Assembly: GCA_963757115.1 (NCBI GenBank)
Contig: CAVWQV010000015.1
Coordinates: 124,001-188,000 of the forward strand
From: CAVWQV01 sp963757115
Lineage (GTDB): Bacteria > Pseudomonadota > Alphaproteobacteria > Acetobacterales > Acetobacteraceae
Direction: 5' to 3'
DNA: 64,000 bases
This document shows, one piece after another, positions 44,882-54,504 of the stretch. The notes under the pieces are model-generated. The model did not search any database. It was not told the origin of the DNA and saw nothing but the letters and a program-made list of their open reading frames with translations. Numbering within the stretch: the stretch's first letter is position 1; each line of letters starts with the position of its first letter. Position numbers and translations under genes: made by a program.

Positions 44882-47800
44882 TCACGCATCTAGCATGTCG
44901 ATCAGCTCGGCGGCGATGGCGATGCGCTCCGCGACCCCGCCGCTCGGGCGCGGCAGCACCCAGCGCTCCCCGCGGCGCTCCAGCTTGTCGGGACGCAGGG
45001 GGCGGGCGTCGTCGCGCAAGGTCGCGGCCGCCGCCTCGGGGCCGGCGTCCAGCTTCGCAACCCCGGCCCGGCGGCATTCGGTGCGCAGATGGGCGACTTC
45101 CAGCAGCAGCCGGACCGGATCAGGGATCGGCCCGAAGCGGTCCTCTATCTCCTCCTCGAGCCGGTCGATGCCGGCCTGGTCGCCCACGCGCACGGCGTCG
45201 GTGAGCCGGCGGTGCAGCTCGACCCGCAGCCCGGCGTCCTCCACGTAGTCGTGTGGGAGATACGCCGGCAGATCGAGCGTGATCTCGGGCACCCAGTCCT
45301 CCTCGGCGCTTTCGCCGCGCGCGAGCCGGAGCGCCCGGCGCAGCATGTGCCGGTACAGGTCCAGGCCGAGCAACTTCACGTGGCCGGCCTGGTCCTCGCC
45401 CAGCAGGTCGCCGGCGCCGCGCAGATCGAGGTCGCGGGCGCTGATGGCGAAGCCCGCGCCGAGCCGGTCGTGTTCCACCAGCGCCTGCAGCCGCTCCTCT
45501 GTCGCGGGCTCGAGCGGCGCGCCCGGCTCGGTCAGCAGATAAACCGCTCCCCGCGCCCTGCCGCGACCGACCCGGCCACGGAGCTGATGCAGTTGTGCGA
45601 GACCGAAGCGGTCGGGGTGCCAGACGAGCATGGTGTTCGCGCGCGGCACATCGAGCCCGGCCTCGATGATGTTGGTGGACAGCAGGACGTCCCCGTCACC
45701 GCCGGCGAAGCGCACCATCGCCTCGTCCATCGCTTCCGGCTTCATGCCGCCATGCACCTCGACCAGCGAGAGGTGCGGCACGAGCGCCGCGATGCGCGCC
45801 CGCATCTCGGGCAGATCCTCGATGCGGGGGCAGACCACGAAGCTCTGGCCGCCGCGCCGCGCTTCGCGCTGCAGCGCCTGGGTGACGACCACCGGGTCGA
45901 ACGCTTCCAGCACGGTGCGCACCGGCTGGCGGCGCGCCGGGGGGGTCGCGAGCACGCTGAGCTGCTGCAACCCGGTGAGCGCGGCCTGCAAGGTGCGCGG
46001 GATCGGGGTCGCGGTGAGCGTCAACACGTGAACGCCCTCGCGGAGTGCGCGGAGCCCGTTCTTCTGCCGCACGCCGAACCGCTGCTCCTCGTCGATGACG
46101 AGGAGGCCGAGATCTTGGAACTGCACGGATTTGGCGGCGACCGCTTGCGTGCCGATAACCACCCGGACGCTGCCGTCGGCCAAGCCCTTGCGCACCGCGC
46201 GCGCCTCGGCCGCCGGGGTGAGCCGCGACAGCGCGGCGACCCTGACCCCCAAACCCGCGAACCGGCGCCTGAACGTCTCGAGATGCTGGCGCACCAGCAC
46301 CGTGGTCGGGGCCACCACCGCGACCTGATGCCCCGACAGGGCCGCGACCGCCGCGGCGCGCAGGGCCACTTCCGTCTTGCCGTAGCCGACATCGCCGCAC
46401 ACCAACCGGTCCATCGGCCGGCCGGAGGCGAGGTCGCGCTCGACCAGCCGGATAGTGTCGGCCTGGTCGACAGTGAGCGCGAAGGTGAACCGCGCGTTGA
46501 AACGCTCGTAGGCGCCGCGAGCCGGCCGCATGGCGGGCGCTTCCGCTGCGTCGCGCTCGCGCGCCAGCGCGACCAGCCGCGTAGCGGTGGCCGCGATGTC
46601 CCGCTCGATGGCGGCCCGGCGCTTGGCCCAGCTTTCCGTGTTCAGCCGGTCGAGCGTCACCGAACCCGTGTCGGCCCCATAGCGCCAGACTTGGTGGAGG
46701 TCCTCGACCCGAACCAGCAAGCCGGTGCCACCTGCATAGGAGAGGCGGAGACAGTCATTCGCCTCGATCGTTTCGATGCCCCGCAGCTTGCCCATACCGT
46801 GCTCCATGTGGATCACCGCATCGCCCGGCGCGAGCGTGGCGGTGAACGGCACCGCCTCTCCTCCCGAGCTACCGCCCACAGCCGAGGGGCCGAGCAGGTC
46901 GGCGGGCGCGATCACCAGCGTGTCCGCTTCCGGGTCGGCGAAGCCTTCGTCGAGCGGGCCGGGAAGCAGGCCGATCGTACCGGGCGGCGAGTTCCCGCAA
47001 TGCGAGCCAGCCCTCGACGGGCGTTGGCGACACGCCGGGGCGGCGGGCCAGCATCCGCAGCAGGGTGCGTCGCGGCCCGGCGGGACCGGCAATCCCGACC
47101 CGTCCTCCCGCCTTGACGCGCTCGCGCAGTATCGTCGTCAAATCCTCAAGCCGTGGCGCCGGTCCGCCCTCCGCCGCGTCCTCGGCGTGGGTGATCCGGA
47201 AGACGCGCCGGCCCCGGCAAGCATCCGACCAGGCGGCCTCGTCGAGATACAGCGCGGCGGGGGGCGAGGCCGGGCGCTTCGAGCCGGTTTCCGCCGCCAG
47301 GCTCGCGAACGCGTCGCTGATGTCGGCAAAGCGCTCCTCACGGGACGTTTCCACTTCGGGGTCGAGCACGAGCGCCGCACCGGGCAGCAGCGCGAAGGGG
47401 CTCACCAGGTCAGGCACAAGATCCGGCAACGCGTGCTCCGATCCCGGCGGGTGCCAGTCTGCTCCCTCTCCGGGCGGCGGCAGCTCCGAGGCCGGCCCGA
47501 GGGTTAGGCTGGCGACCACGCCGTGACTACGCTGCGTAACGGGATCGTAGGCGCGGATCTCGCTGATCCGCCCGTGCTCGTGCTCGACCCGGTACGGCCG
47601 GGAGCCGGCAGCGGGATAAATGTCGAGCACGGCATTGCGGTTCGCCGCCTCGCCCGGCTGATCGACCACGTCCTCAAGCGCATAGCCGAGTTGGCGGAGA
47701 GTAAGCGTCACCGCGTCGGGGTCGATCGCCTCGCCCGTGGCGAGGGCGATTGACCGCCAGGCGGCAGGCGGGGGCAGCCGCTGCATGGCCGCTTCCACGC

Positions 47801-48107
47801 CGGCAATCACCAGCAATGGTCCGCCCACGTGCTCGGCAATCCGGTGGACGGCATCCAAGCGCAGGCCCATCGCGCGGCGCGAGGGGCCGATGCGGTCATA
47901 GGGCAGGCAATCCCAGCCCGGCAGCAGCAACACCGGCAGGCCCGGCTCGAGCGCGACCACGCTGCGGTGCAGTCGCTCGGCCCGCGTCTCGCTCCGGGCA
48001 ACGAAGAGGAGGCCGGCCGGCGCGGCGCCGGCGAGTTCGATCAGCCGCGCGGCCAATAGGCCTTCCGGTTCGGCAAGGAGGGTGGTTGTGTTGCTGGGGC
48101 CGTCCAT
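44882..48107 (-). CDS. mfd: Mfd-type transcription-repair coupling factor, short and divergent (frame broken)
   Basis: This protein of about 1074 residues has the Mfd architecture. The UvrB-like N-terminal part contains LLPGWDCLPYDRIGPSRR and SRPYRVEHEHGRISEIRAYD. The RNA-polymerase-interacting CarD-like domain is DAVIHMEHGMGKLRGIETIE. The helicase core has Walker A VCGDVGYGKTEVAL, IDEEQRFGV, TATPIPRTLQ and HQLRGRVGRGRARG, and a C-terminal TRCF domain follows. It couples repair to stalled transcription. The frame breaks once at about 46978 (LRELAAR to TIGLLPGP), repaired by removing one base. It is shorter than typical Mfd and lacks usual motif text in the RID, so it is a divergent copy. Confidence 0.82.
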
Positions 48108-48208
48108 ATGTCCCGCCGGTAAGTGATGCCACGGCCCAACGAAACGCGGGCCGCCCCGTTCCGCGCAACCGTCGCTGGGTTCGGCGGTTGCGACACAGGA
48201 GATTGCGC

Positions 48209-48418
48209 ATGACCGACAAAGACGACGCCGCCAAGAAGGTAGCCGGCGTGAAGGACGAGATCGTTCGCGTGGCCGACCGGACCATGCCGGGCGAACGCGC
48301 GGCGTTGCCGCCAGGCAGCCTGCAACGCCGGCCGGTGGACAATCAATCGGACGAGCATCGGGATCAGCCACGCACCCCGGATGGGAAACTCCGCAAGCCG
48401 GACGCGCCGCCGGCGTAG
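48209..48418 (+). CDS. Small hydrophilic protein of unknown function
   Basis: This 69-residue, highly charged protein starts MTDKDDAAKKVAGVKDEIVR and has a proline-rich C-terminus (DGKLRKPDAPPA). CAGGAG precedes ATG 48209. It is divergent from mfd by about 100 bases. No domain is recognised; a disordered protein is likely. It may be a real small gene because the ribosome site and codon use fit its surroundings. Confidence 0.5.
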   Translation: MTDKDDAAKKVAGVKDEIVRVADRTMPGERAALPPGSLQRRPVDNQSDEHRDQPRTPDGKLRKPDAPPA

Positions 48419-48444
48419 CCGCGCGAGGCGGGAGACCGTTGAAT

Positions 48445-48615
48445 TCAGGGTAGCGCCAGCTCCCCTTCCGAGCGGATCACAGCCCCAGGTTCTATGGGGC
48501 TCGGCGCGCACGAGCGCAAAGCCCGCGCGGCTATAGAGACGATGAGCGGCGAGGAGAATGTCGTGCGTCCAGAGCGTCATTCGGCGGTAGCCCGCCGCCC
48601 GAGCGACGCACGCAT
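48445..48615 (-). pseudogene. GNAT acetyltransferase, C-terminal remnant
   Basis: The minus strand encodes ARAAGYRRMTLWTHDILLAA, then RLYSRAGFALVRAEPHRTWG. This is the C-terminal half of a GNAT domain of the same type as the N-terminal half at 3-180. A one-base gap near 48605 (GTCGCT for GTTCGCT) and another slip near the stop (48445) are present. Joined to VLVDAM at position 178, the protein reads through in family order (VDAMRA, then F, then ARAAGYRR). Confidence 0.75.
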
Positions 48616-50054
48616 GCCCCGACCGTCTCCGACGCCTCCGCGAGCACGGGCGGGCGCCGCCGATGCCAGTCCGTGTCGCGCTGATAGGCATCTGCCGCCT
48701 GCAACACCCGTGCCTCGCCGAACGGCCGCCCGACGATCTGCCAGCCGATCGGCAGGCCGTTGCCGTCGAAGCCGCACGGCGCGCTCACGGCGGGAAGGCC
48801 GAGATAGTTGAACGGCCGCGTGTAGGCCGACATGGCCATGAAGCGGTGCTCCGTGCCGGGCGGCCCGTGGTCGATGTCGGTCTCCGCGAGCGTCGGCAGA
48901 CGCGAGCGGATGGTCGGCGTCGCCAGCACGTCCACTTGCCCGAACACCTCGTCCGCGAATGCCTGGAGGATCGGCCCGCGACGGCTCAGGGCTTCGACGT
49001 AGTAGGTGCCGGGAATGGCGTACCCGGGATACAGGCGCGCGCTGAGATGCGTCGCGTAGTCGGCAGGCCGCTCGCGCATCCATTGCGCGTGGATTGCGGC
49101 ACCCTCCACCCGGGACACGATACCGCCATACGCGGCGATCGCGTCCATCAGCGGCAGTGACAAGTGGACGACGCGGGCACCCCGTGCAGCGAGCACCGCT
49201 ACGGCCTGCTCGACAGCCGCAAGAATCTCGGCGTCCGCGTCGTTGCGAAAGCAGTTATCGGGAACGCCGATCCGCAAGCCGCGCACATCCCCGTGCAGGG
49301 CCGCCTCGTAATCCGGCACCGCGACCTGGGCGCTGGTCGGGTCGCGTTCGTCGCGGCCGGCGATGATGCCGAGCGTCCGCGCGCAATCCCGCGCCGTACG
49401 GGCGAGTGGCCCGACATTGTCGTGCGAAAACGAAAGCGGCATCACGCCCGCGCGGCTCACGCGCGTTTGCGTCGGCTTGAGCCCGGTCACGCCGCACGCC
49501 GACGCCGGCAGGCGAACGGAGCCGCCGGTGTCCGAGCCGAGCGCCATGTAGGTGAACCGGGCGGCTATCGACGCACCCGACCCCGAGGACGAACCGCCGG
49601 TCACGTACGGAAAGTTCCATGGATTGTGGCAGTCGCCGTAATGGGCGTTGTGCCCGGTCGGGTTCTGCGCGAACTCGGCCATATTCAAGCCCGCGATCGT
49701 GTAAGCGCCGGCCGCGGCCAGGCGAGCAATCACTGTCGCCGTGGTATCGGGGACGAAGTCGCGGCGGATCACCGACCCGCACGTGCAGTGCTTGCCTGCC
49801 TGATAGAACATGTCCTTGTGGGCGAGCGGCACGCCGTGCAGTGCCCCGAGCGGCTGTTTCGCACGCACGGCGGCGTCGGCGGCCTGGGCGGCGCCATAGG
49901 CGCCTTCACGGTCCAGCCAGATCGTCGCGTTGACGCGGGCGTTGGCGCGCTCGTGGTTGCCGAGACAGGCTTCCAGCAGTTGCACGGACGTCGCCGCTCC
50001 TGATCGCACCGCTTCGGCGGCTTCGGTCAGGGTGAGGTCGGCGAGATCGCTCAC
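48531..50054 (-). CDS. Amidase signature family hydrolase with rearranged C-terminus
   Basis: This 507-residue amidase has the catalytic lysine in PLAHKDMFYQAGK, the serine loop VTGGSSSGSGASIAAR and the nucleophile region GSDTGGSVRLPASACG. It probably hydrolyses a carboxamide. The last 27 codons (after SETVGA) are out-of-frame GNAT sequence acquired at the rearrangement junction; the natural protein would end at about residue 480. GTG 50054 overlaps the trpA stop. The active site lies far from the altered tail, so activity may be kept. Confidence 0.87.
   Translation of the reverse strand: MSDLADLTLTEAAEAVRSGAATSVQLLEACLGNHERANARVNATIWLDREGAYGAAQAADAAVRAKQPLGALHGVPLAHKDMFYQAGKHCTCGSVIRRDFVPDTTATVIARLAAAGAYTIAGLNMAEFAQNPTGHNAHYGDCHNPWNFPYVTGGSSSGSGASIAARFTYMALGSDTGGSVRLPASACGVTGLKPTQTRVSRAGVMPLSFSHDNVGPLARTARDCARTLGIIAGRDERDPTSAQVAVPDYEAALHGDVRGLRIGVPDNCFRNDADAEILAAVEQAVAVLAARGARVVHLSLPLMDAIAAYGGIVSRVEGAAIHAQWMRERPADYATHLSARLYPGYAIPGTYYVEALSRRGPILQAFADEVFGQVDVLATPTIRSRLPTLAETDIDHGPPGTEHRFMAMSAYTRPFNYLGLPAVSAPCGFDGNGLPIGWQIVGRPFGEARVLQAADAYQRDTDWHRRRPPVLAEASETVGACVRRSGGGLPPNDALDARHSPRRSSSL
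48611..48617. other. Inversion breakpoint 2 (amidase / GNAT C-terminus)
   Basis: On the minus strand the amidase reads TVGA and then meets GCATGCGTGCG, where the GNAT C-terminal half begins in another frame. If the bases after GCATG are replaced by those after 180 (ACGAAACCG), the amidase stops at once (GCATGA) and asparaginase starts in the same four bases. This reciprocal repair is the evidence for an inversion. Confidence 0.65.
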
Positions 50055-50877
50055 GCTCGTGCGCCGCGCACGCCGTCCGCCAGCGCGCGCACCTGATCGA
50101 GCACTCGGCGCACGCTGTCCGAACGAGCGCGGCCCTGCTCGTCGAGGCTCGCCGCCAACGTATCGATCAGCGCCGAGGCGACCACGGCGGCGTCCGCGAC
50201 GCGCACCGCGGCGGCTGCTTGTTCGGGCGTTCGCACGCCGAAGCCGACCGCGACCGGCAAATCGGACACGCGCCGGATGCGCGGGAGATTGGCGGCCAAG
50301 TCCTCCGTCGTGGCGCTACGGGTGCCGGTAATTCCGGTGATGCTCACATAATAAACAAAGCCCGAACTACCTTCGAGCACCAGTGGCATCCGCGCGTCGT
50401 CGGTGGTCGGGGCCACCAGGCGGATCACGTCGAGGCGGCATGCGCGCGCAAGCGGAAGCAAGAGGTCGGCTTCTTCCGTCGGCAGGTCCACCACGATCAG
50501 CCCGTCGACGCCGGCCGCCGCCGCATCCTCACAGAACCGCTCGGTCCCGTACGGACAGGATCGGGTTGAGATAGCCCATCAGCACCAGCGGCGTCTCGTC
50601 GTCTTCGCGGCGGAACTCGCGCACCATGGCGAGCGCGCGGCCGAGCGTCGCTCCGGCCTTCAGCGCCCGGCGCCCGGCGAGCTGGATCGTCGGCCCGTCC
50701 GCCATCGGGTCGGTGAACGGCATCCCGATCTCGATGAGGTCGGCACCGGCCGCTGGCATTCCGCGCAACAGCGCCATGGAGGTGGCGGCGTCCGGGTCCC
50801 ACGCCTCAAGGAACGGGATCAGGGCGCCCCGCCGCCTCGGCCCGTAGCGAAGCAAAGCGGCGGGCAATCCGGCTCAC
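50051..50877 (-). CDS. trpA: Tryptophan synthase alpha chain (two frame breaks)
   Basis: This chain of about 274 residues cleaves indole-3-glycerol phosphate to indole. GTG 50877 (SRIARRFASLRAE) overlaps the trpB stop. One slip at about 50836 leads into GALIPFLEAWDPD and the catalytic glutamate of ADLIEIGMPFTDPMADGPTI. A second slip at about 50553 leads to VVDLPTEEADLL and then GFVYYVSITGITG. Each is repaired by removing one G or C. The tryptophan pathway gene should be functional, so the slips are probably sequence errors. Confidence 0.88.
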
Positions 50878-52098
50878 AACCGAACCCCGAGGTGCTCGGC
50901 CACCGTGAAGATGTCCTTGTCGCCCCGGCCGCAAAGATTCATCAGGATGATCTGCTCGCGGTCCATCTCGGGAGCCAGCTTGGCCACGTGCGCGAGCGCA
51001 TGCGCCGGCTCCAATGCCGGGATGATGCCCTCCGTGCGCGTGCAAAGCTGAAACGCTTGGAGCGCCTCGGCATCGGTCGCGGCCACGTATTCCACCCGCT
51101 CGATCTCGTGCAGCCACGAATGCTCGGGGCCGATGCCTGGATAGTCGAGCCCGGCGCTGATCGAGTGCGCCTCCTGGATCTGCCCGTCCTCGTCCTGCAG
51201 CAGATAGGTGCGGTTGCCATGGAGCACGCCGGGGCGTCCGCGGGAGAGGCTTGCCGCGTGCTCATGCGTGTCGAGCCCGCGTCCGGCTGCCTCCACGCCG
51301 ATCAAGCGCACGGACAGTATCATCCAGGAACGGGTGAAACAGCCCCATCGCATTGGAGCCGCCGCCGATGCAGGCGACCGCCGCGTCGGGCAGCCGTCCC
51401 TCCGCCTTCTGCATCTGCGCCCGCGCTTCCTCGCCGATCACCGACTGGAAGTCGCGCACCATGCGCGGGTACGGGTGAGGGCCCGCGACGGTGCCGATCA
51501 GGTAATACGTGTTGGCGACGTTGGCGACCCAGTCGCGCATCGCCTCGTTCATCGCGTCCTTGAGGGTTCCTGCGCCGGAGGTGACGGGCTTCACCTCCGC
51601 GCCCAGCAGCTTCATGCGGAACACGTTCGGCGCCTGTCGCTCGACGTCCACGGCCCCCATGTAGACGGTGCACGGCAGGCCGAACAGCGCACACATCGTG
51701 GCGGTCGCGACCCCATGCTGGCCCGCGCCGGTTTCCGCGATGATCCGCGTCTTGCCCATCCGACGAGCCAGCAGAATCTGGCCCATGCAGTTGTTGGCCT
51801 TGTGGCTCCCGGTGTGGTTGAGCTCGTCTCGCTTGAAATAGATTTTGGCGCCGCCGAGCTCCGCGGTGAGGCGTTCGGCAAACCAGAGCGGGCTCGGGCG
51901 GCCGATATAGTCGGCGAGATAGCGGTCGAGTTCGCGCCGGAACGCCTCGTCCGCGCGGGCCGCGTCGTACGCGCGCTCCACCTCAAGCACGAGCGGCATC
52001 AGGGTTTCCGCCACGAAACGGCCGCCAAACTCGCCGAACCGCCCGCGCCGATCCGGGCCCGCGCGAAGACTATTTGGCAGCGGAACAGTCTGGCTCAC
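50874..52098 (-). CDS. trpB: Tryptophan synthase beta chain (frame broken)
   Basis: This PLP enzyme of about 407 residues joins indole and serine. The PLP lysine is in RDELNHTGSHKANNCMGQ, with ETGAGQHGVATA, GGGSNAMGLFHPF and GLDYPGIGPEHSWL later. One frame slip at about 51317 (FLDDT to SVRLIGVEAAG) is repaired by one base. The N-terminal FGEFGGRFVAETLMP is standard. A run of same-strand genes trpB, trpA and amidase overlaps by four bases each. No trpF or trp leader was seen upstream. Confidence 0.9.
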
Positions 52099-52651
52099 GT
52101 CACACTCTCCGGTTGTTTTGCGCCCGCAGAGTTGGGGGTCTTAGCCCAGCGAACGCGCGGGGTCATCACCCCGGCTACCGGACGGAACGGGCGGCCCGGT
52201 TGGCCGGTCGAACTCCCATGGCGTGAGCCCGACCGGCCGCGGGAATTTGTCAGCCATCGAGGCGACACTTCCCCAGATTGGGCAGGATCCATCGGGTGGA
52301 GCAACTTTAAGTTGAGAATGGTCCTAGGCTATGTATACATCCGGCGGCGGCTCGCATCGATCGAGTTTCGCTGCCCTGAGGGCGGAGAAATTCGCAGGAA
52401 CGTAAGTCAATGGCAGCTTCCGAGAGTTTGACCTTGAAGGGGTCGGTGCCGTGGAGGCGAACGCCGGCAATCCTACGTCGTTTCGGGGCTCCCGGACCGG
52501 CCCGGCACCCCGACGTCATCCCGCGCGGCGCTCCCGGCTCAGCTCGTATCATCAGGAACGACATTTTCGTTGCTGGTTGAGGCTCTTTCTGAGGCGAACA
52601 CACACCAACCGCCAGCATCCCATCCACGGCAGAAACAGGAAAACTTGAGAG
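52099..52651. other. Intergenic region between trpB and the RTX gene
   Basis: This 553-base gap holds no convincing gene. Features seen are the palindrome ATGTATACAT at 52331-52340 and a possible promoter (separate entry). No transcription terminator or tRNA was recognised. No tryptophan-rich leader peptide in front of trpB was found. Confidence 0.5.
52312..52339 (+). promoter_or_regulatory. Candidate promoter for the RTX gene
   Basis: TTGAGA at 52312-52317 and TATACA at 52334-52339, 16 bases apart, resemble a sigma-70-type promoter reading towards the RTX gene. The second box lies in the perfect palindrome ATGTATACAT. The distance to the start codon is about 310 bases, so a long leader would be needed; this is a weak prediction. 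Confidence 0.25.
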
Positions 52652-54484
52652 ATGGCCGCGTTCGATCCAGTGCAGGGTGTTGACTGGGGCACCAAGCTGA
52701 CCGGAAACAGTTTTACCTACTATCTTTACCCGGCGGGACAAACGGTAGCCGATCCGGGGATCGCCAACGTGGACGACCCAAGCGGGCAGGGGACCGTTTA
52801 CACCTCGGTTGCCTGGAACAGCTATGAGATCGGTCAGCTGCAGGCCGCATTGGCCACGTTCTCCGCTGTGGCGAATGTCACCTTCACGCAGACGACGTCG
52901 CCCAGCGCCGCGACGCTACGAATTATGTTAAGCGACTTCGGCGCCGGCAGCACCTCGCTGGGGTTCTTCATACCGCCGGGCCTGGGAACGTCGTCGGGCC
53001 TCGGTGTGTTCAATATCGCGTCGACCACGACGTGGAGCAGTACGGCTGGCGGCTCGCTGGAAACCGGCGGCGATGGATTCAACACCATCCTCCGTGAACT
53101 CGGTCAGGCGCTGGGCCTCAAGCACCCGAATGACACAGGCGGTGGTGCGAGCCCGGTGTTTCCGGGAGTGCAGAACCCCCAGGACCTCGGCACCTACAAC
53201 CTCAATCAGTCGGTCAACACCGTGATGTCTCACGTGACCGGTTGGCCGGCGGGACCGAACGGTGTGGCGGCCTCTACGCAATACGGCACGGCGAGGACGC
53301 CGATGGCGTTCGACATCGCTGCGCTGCAGGCCAAATACGGCGCCAACATGAGCTACAACACCGGCAACAACACGTACAACCTCCCCGGGAACGATGGCGT
53401 CACTACCGGCTATGCCTGCATCTGGGACGCGGGCGGCACCAACACGATTTCCTATTTGGGCAGCAAGGACGCGGTCATAAACCTGAACGCGGCTTCGCTG
53501 GCCAACACGCCCGACGGCGGCGGGGCGGTGTCATACGTGAAGGGTGTGCACGGCGGCTACACCATTGCGCACGGCGTCACGATCCAGCAAGCGAAGGGCG
53601 GCTCGGGCAACGACCTCTTGGTTGCCAACAACGTCGGCGACCTACTTGCTCCGGGAGCGGGTAACAACACGGTGTTTGGCGGCGGCGGCGCCGATACGGT
53701 GCAGTCGACTTCCGGCAACGACGAGATCTTCACCGGCTCGGGCCAGGACCGTGTCCACCTCGGCAGCGGCCACAGCACGATCATTTCCGGCGCCGGCGCC
53801 GATACCGTGAGCGCGTCGACGGGCCCAAGCACGGTGTTCGGCGGCAACGGCGCGCAGGCCCGGTCCGTCGTTTTCGGTAGCACCGGCCAGCTCTTGTTTG
53901 TTGGCGGTTCCGGTACCAGCACCGTGGTCGGCGGCAGCGGTGTGGTGGACGCGTTCAGCGGCGGAAGTTCCGGGGCCTTCTACGGCGGCAGTAGCGGCAA
54001 TAATTTGCTTTGTGCCGGGACGGGTACGGTGACTTTGGCGGGCAGCAACAACGGTGACGAACTGTTCTCAAGCGCGACGGGCGGCAACGTGCTCGCGGCC
54101 GGCCACGGGAACGAGACCCTGATCGGTTCGGCCGCGCACGGGAACGACGCAATGTTCGTGGGCAATGCGGGAGCGAACGACACGGTGTGGCTGGGCGCCG
54201 GCCTGAACACCGTCTACGCAGGGGCCGGCGCGGCCACGATCGCGGGCGGCGGAAATGCCGACCTATACGTCTTCTCCGCGGGCCATGCGTCGGGCTCCGA
54301 GGTCGTGTTCGACTTCGCGCCCGGGTCGGACCACATCGCGCTGCAGGGATACGGAGCGGGTGAGGCCGACGCGGCGGTAGCGTCGGCACAAAGCGGCGGC
54401 GGCAGCACCACCTTCAAGCTCAGCGATAACTCAACCGTCGAGCTGGTGAACGTCGCCGCCCTGCAACGCTCGTTCTTCGTCTAG
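52652..54484 (+). CDS. Serralysin-like RTX protein with degenerate zinc site
   Basis: This 610-residue protein has the layout of serralysin-type metalloproteases: a catalytic-like domain (VDWGTKLTGNSFTYYLYPAG to about residue 240), the conserved VNTVMSHVTGWP Met-turn, and about nine nonapeptide RTX repeats (GGSGNDLLV, GGGGADTVQ, SGAGADTVS) that should bind calcium. The zinc motif should be HExxHxxGxxH but reads RELGQALGLKH (148-158), so the first and second histidines are Arg and Gln. The C-terminal FDFAPGSDHIALQGYG segment is typical of type I secretion substrates. No ABC exporter genes are nearby. It is probably a secreted pseudoprotease. Confidence 0.82.
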   Translation: MAAFDPVQGVDWGTKLTGNSFTYYLYPAGQTVADPGIANVDDPSGQGTVYTSVAWNSYEIGQLQAALATFSAVANVTFTQTTSPSAATLRIMLSDFGAGSTSLGFFIPPGLGTSSGLGVFNIASTTTWSSTAGGSLETGGDGFNTILRELGQALGLKHPNDTGGGASPVFPGVQNPQDLGTYNLNQSVNTVMSHVTGWPAGPNGVAASTQYGTARTPMAFDIAALQAKYGANMSYNTGNNTYNLPGNDGVTTGYACIWDAGGTNTISYLGSKDAVINLNAASLANTPDGGGAVSYVKGVHGGYTIAHGVTIQQAKGGSGNDLLVANNVGDLLAPGAGNNTVFGGGGADTVQSTSGNDEIFTGSGQDRVHLGSGHSTIISGAGADTVSASTGPSTVFGGNGAQARSVVFGSTGQLLFVGGSGTSTVVGGSGVVDAFSGGSSGAFYGGSSGNNLLCAGTGTVTLAGSNNGDELFSSATGGNVLAAGHGNETLIGSAAHGNDAMFVGNAGANDTVWLGAGLNTVYAGAGAATIAGGGNADLYVFSAGHASGSEVVFDFAPGSDHIALQGYGAGEADAAVASAQSGGGSTTFKLSDNSTVELVNVAALQRSFFV

Positions 54485-54504
54485 TCACAGCGACTGGCTC
54501 GCGG

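Noticed and set aside
45089..47116. A 675-codon open frame on the plus strand opposite mfd
   Set aside because: Arginine/histidine-rich mirror frame, no recognisable domains, fully inside mfd coding sequence.
52099..52651. A tryptophan attenuator ahead of trpB
   Set aside because: No tryptophan-rich leader peptide or competing hairpins were found on the minus strand of this gap.
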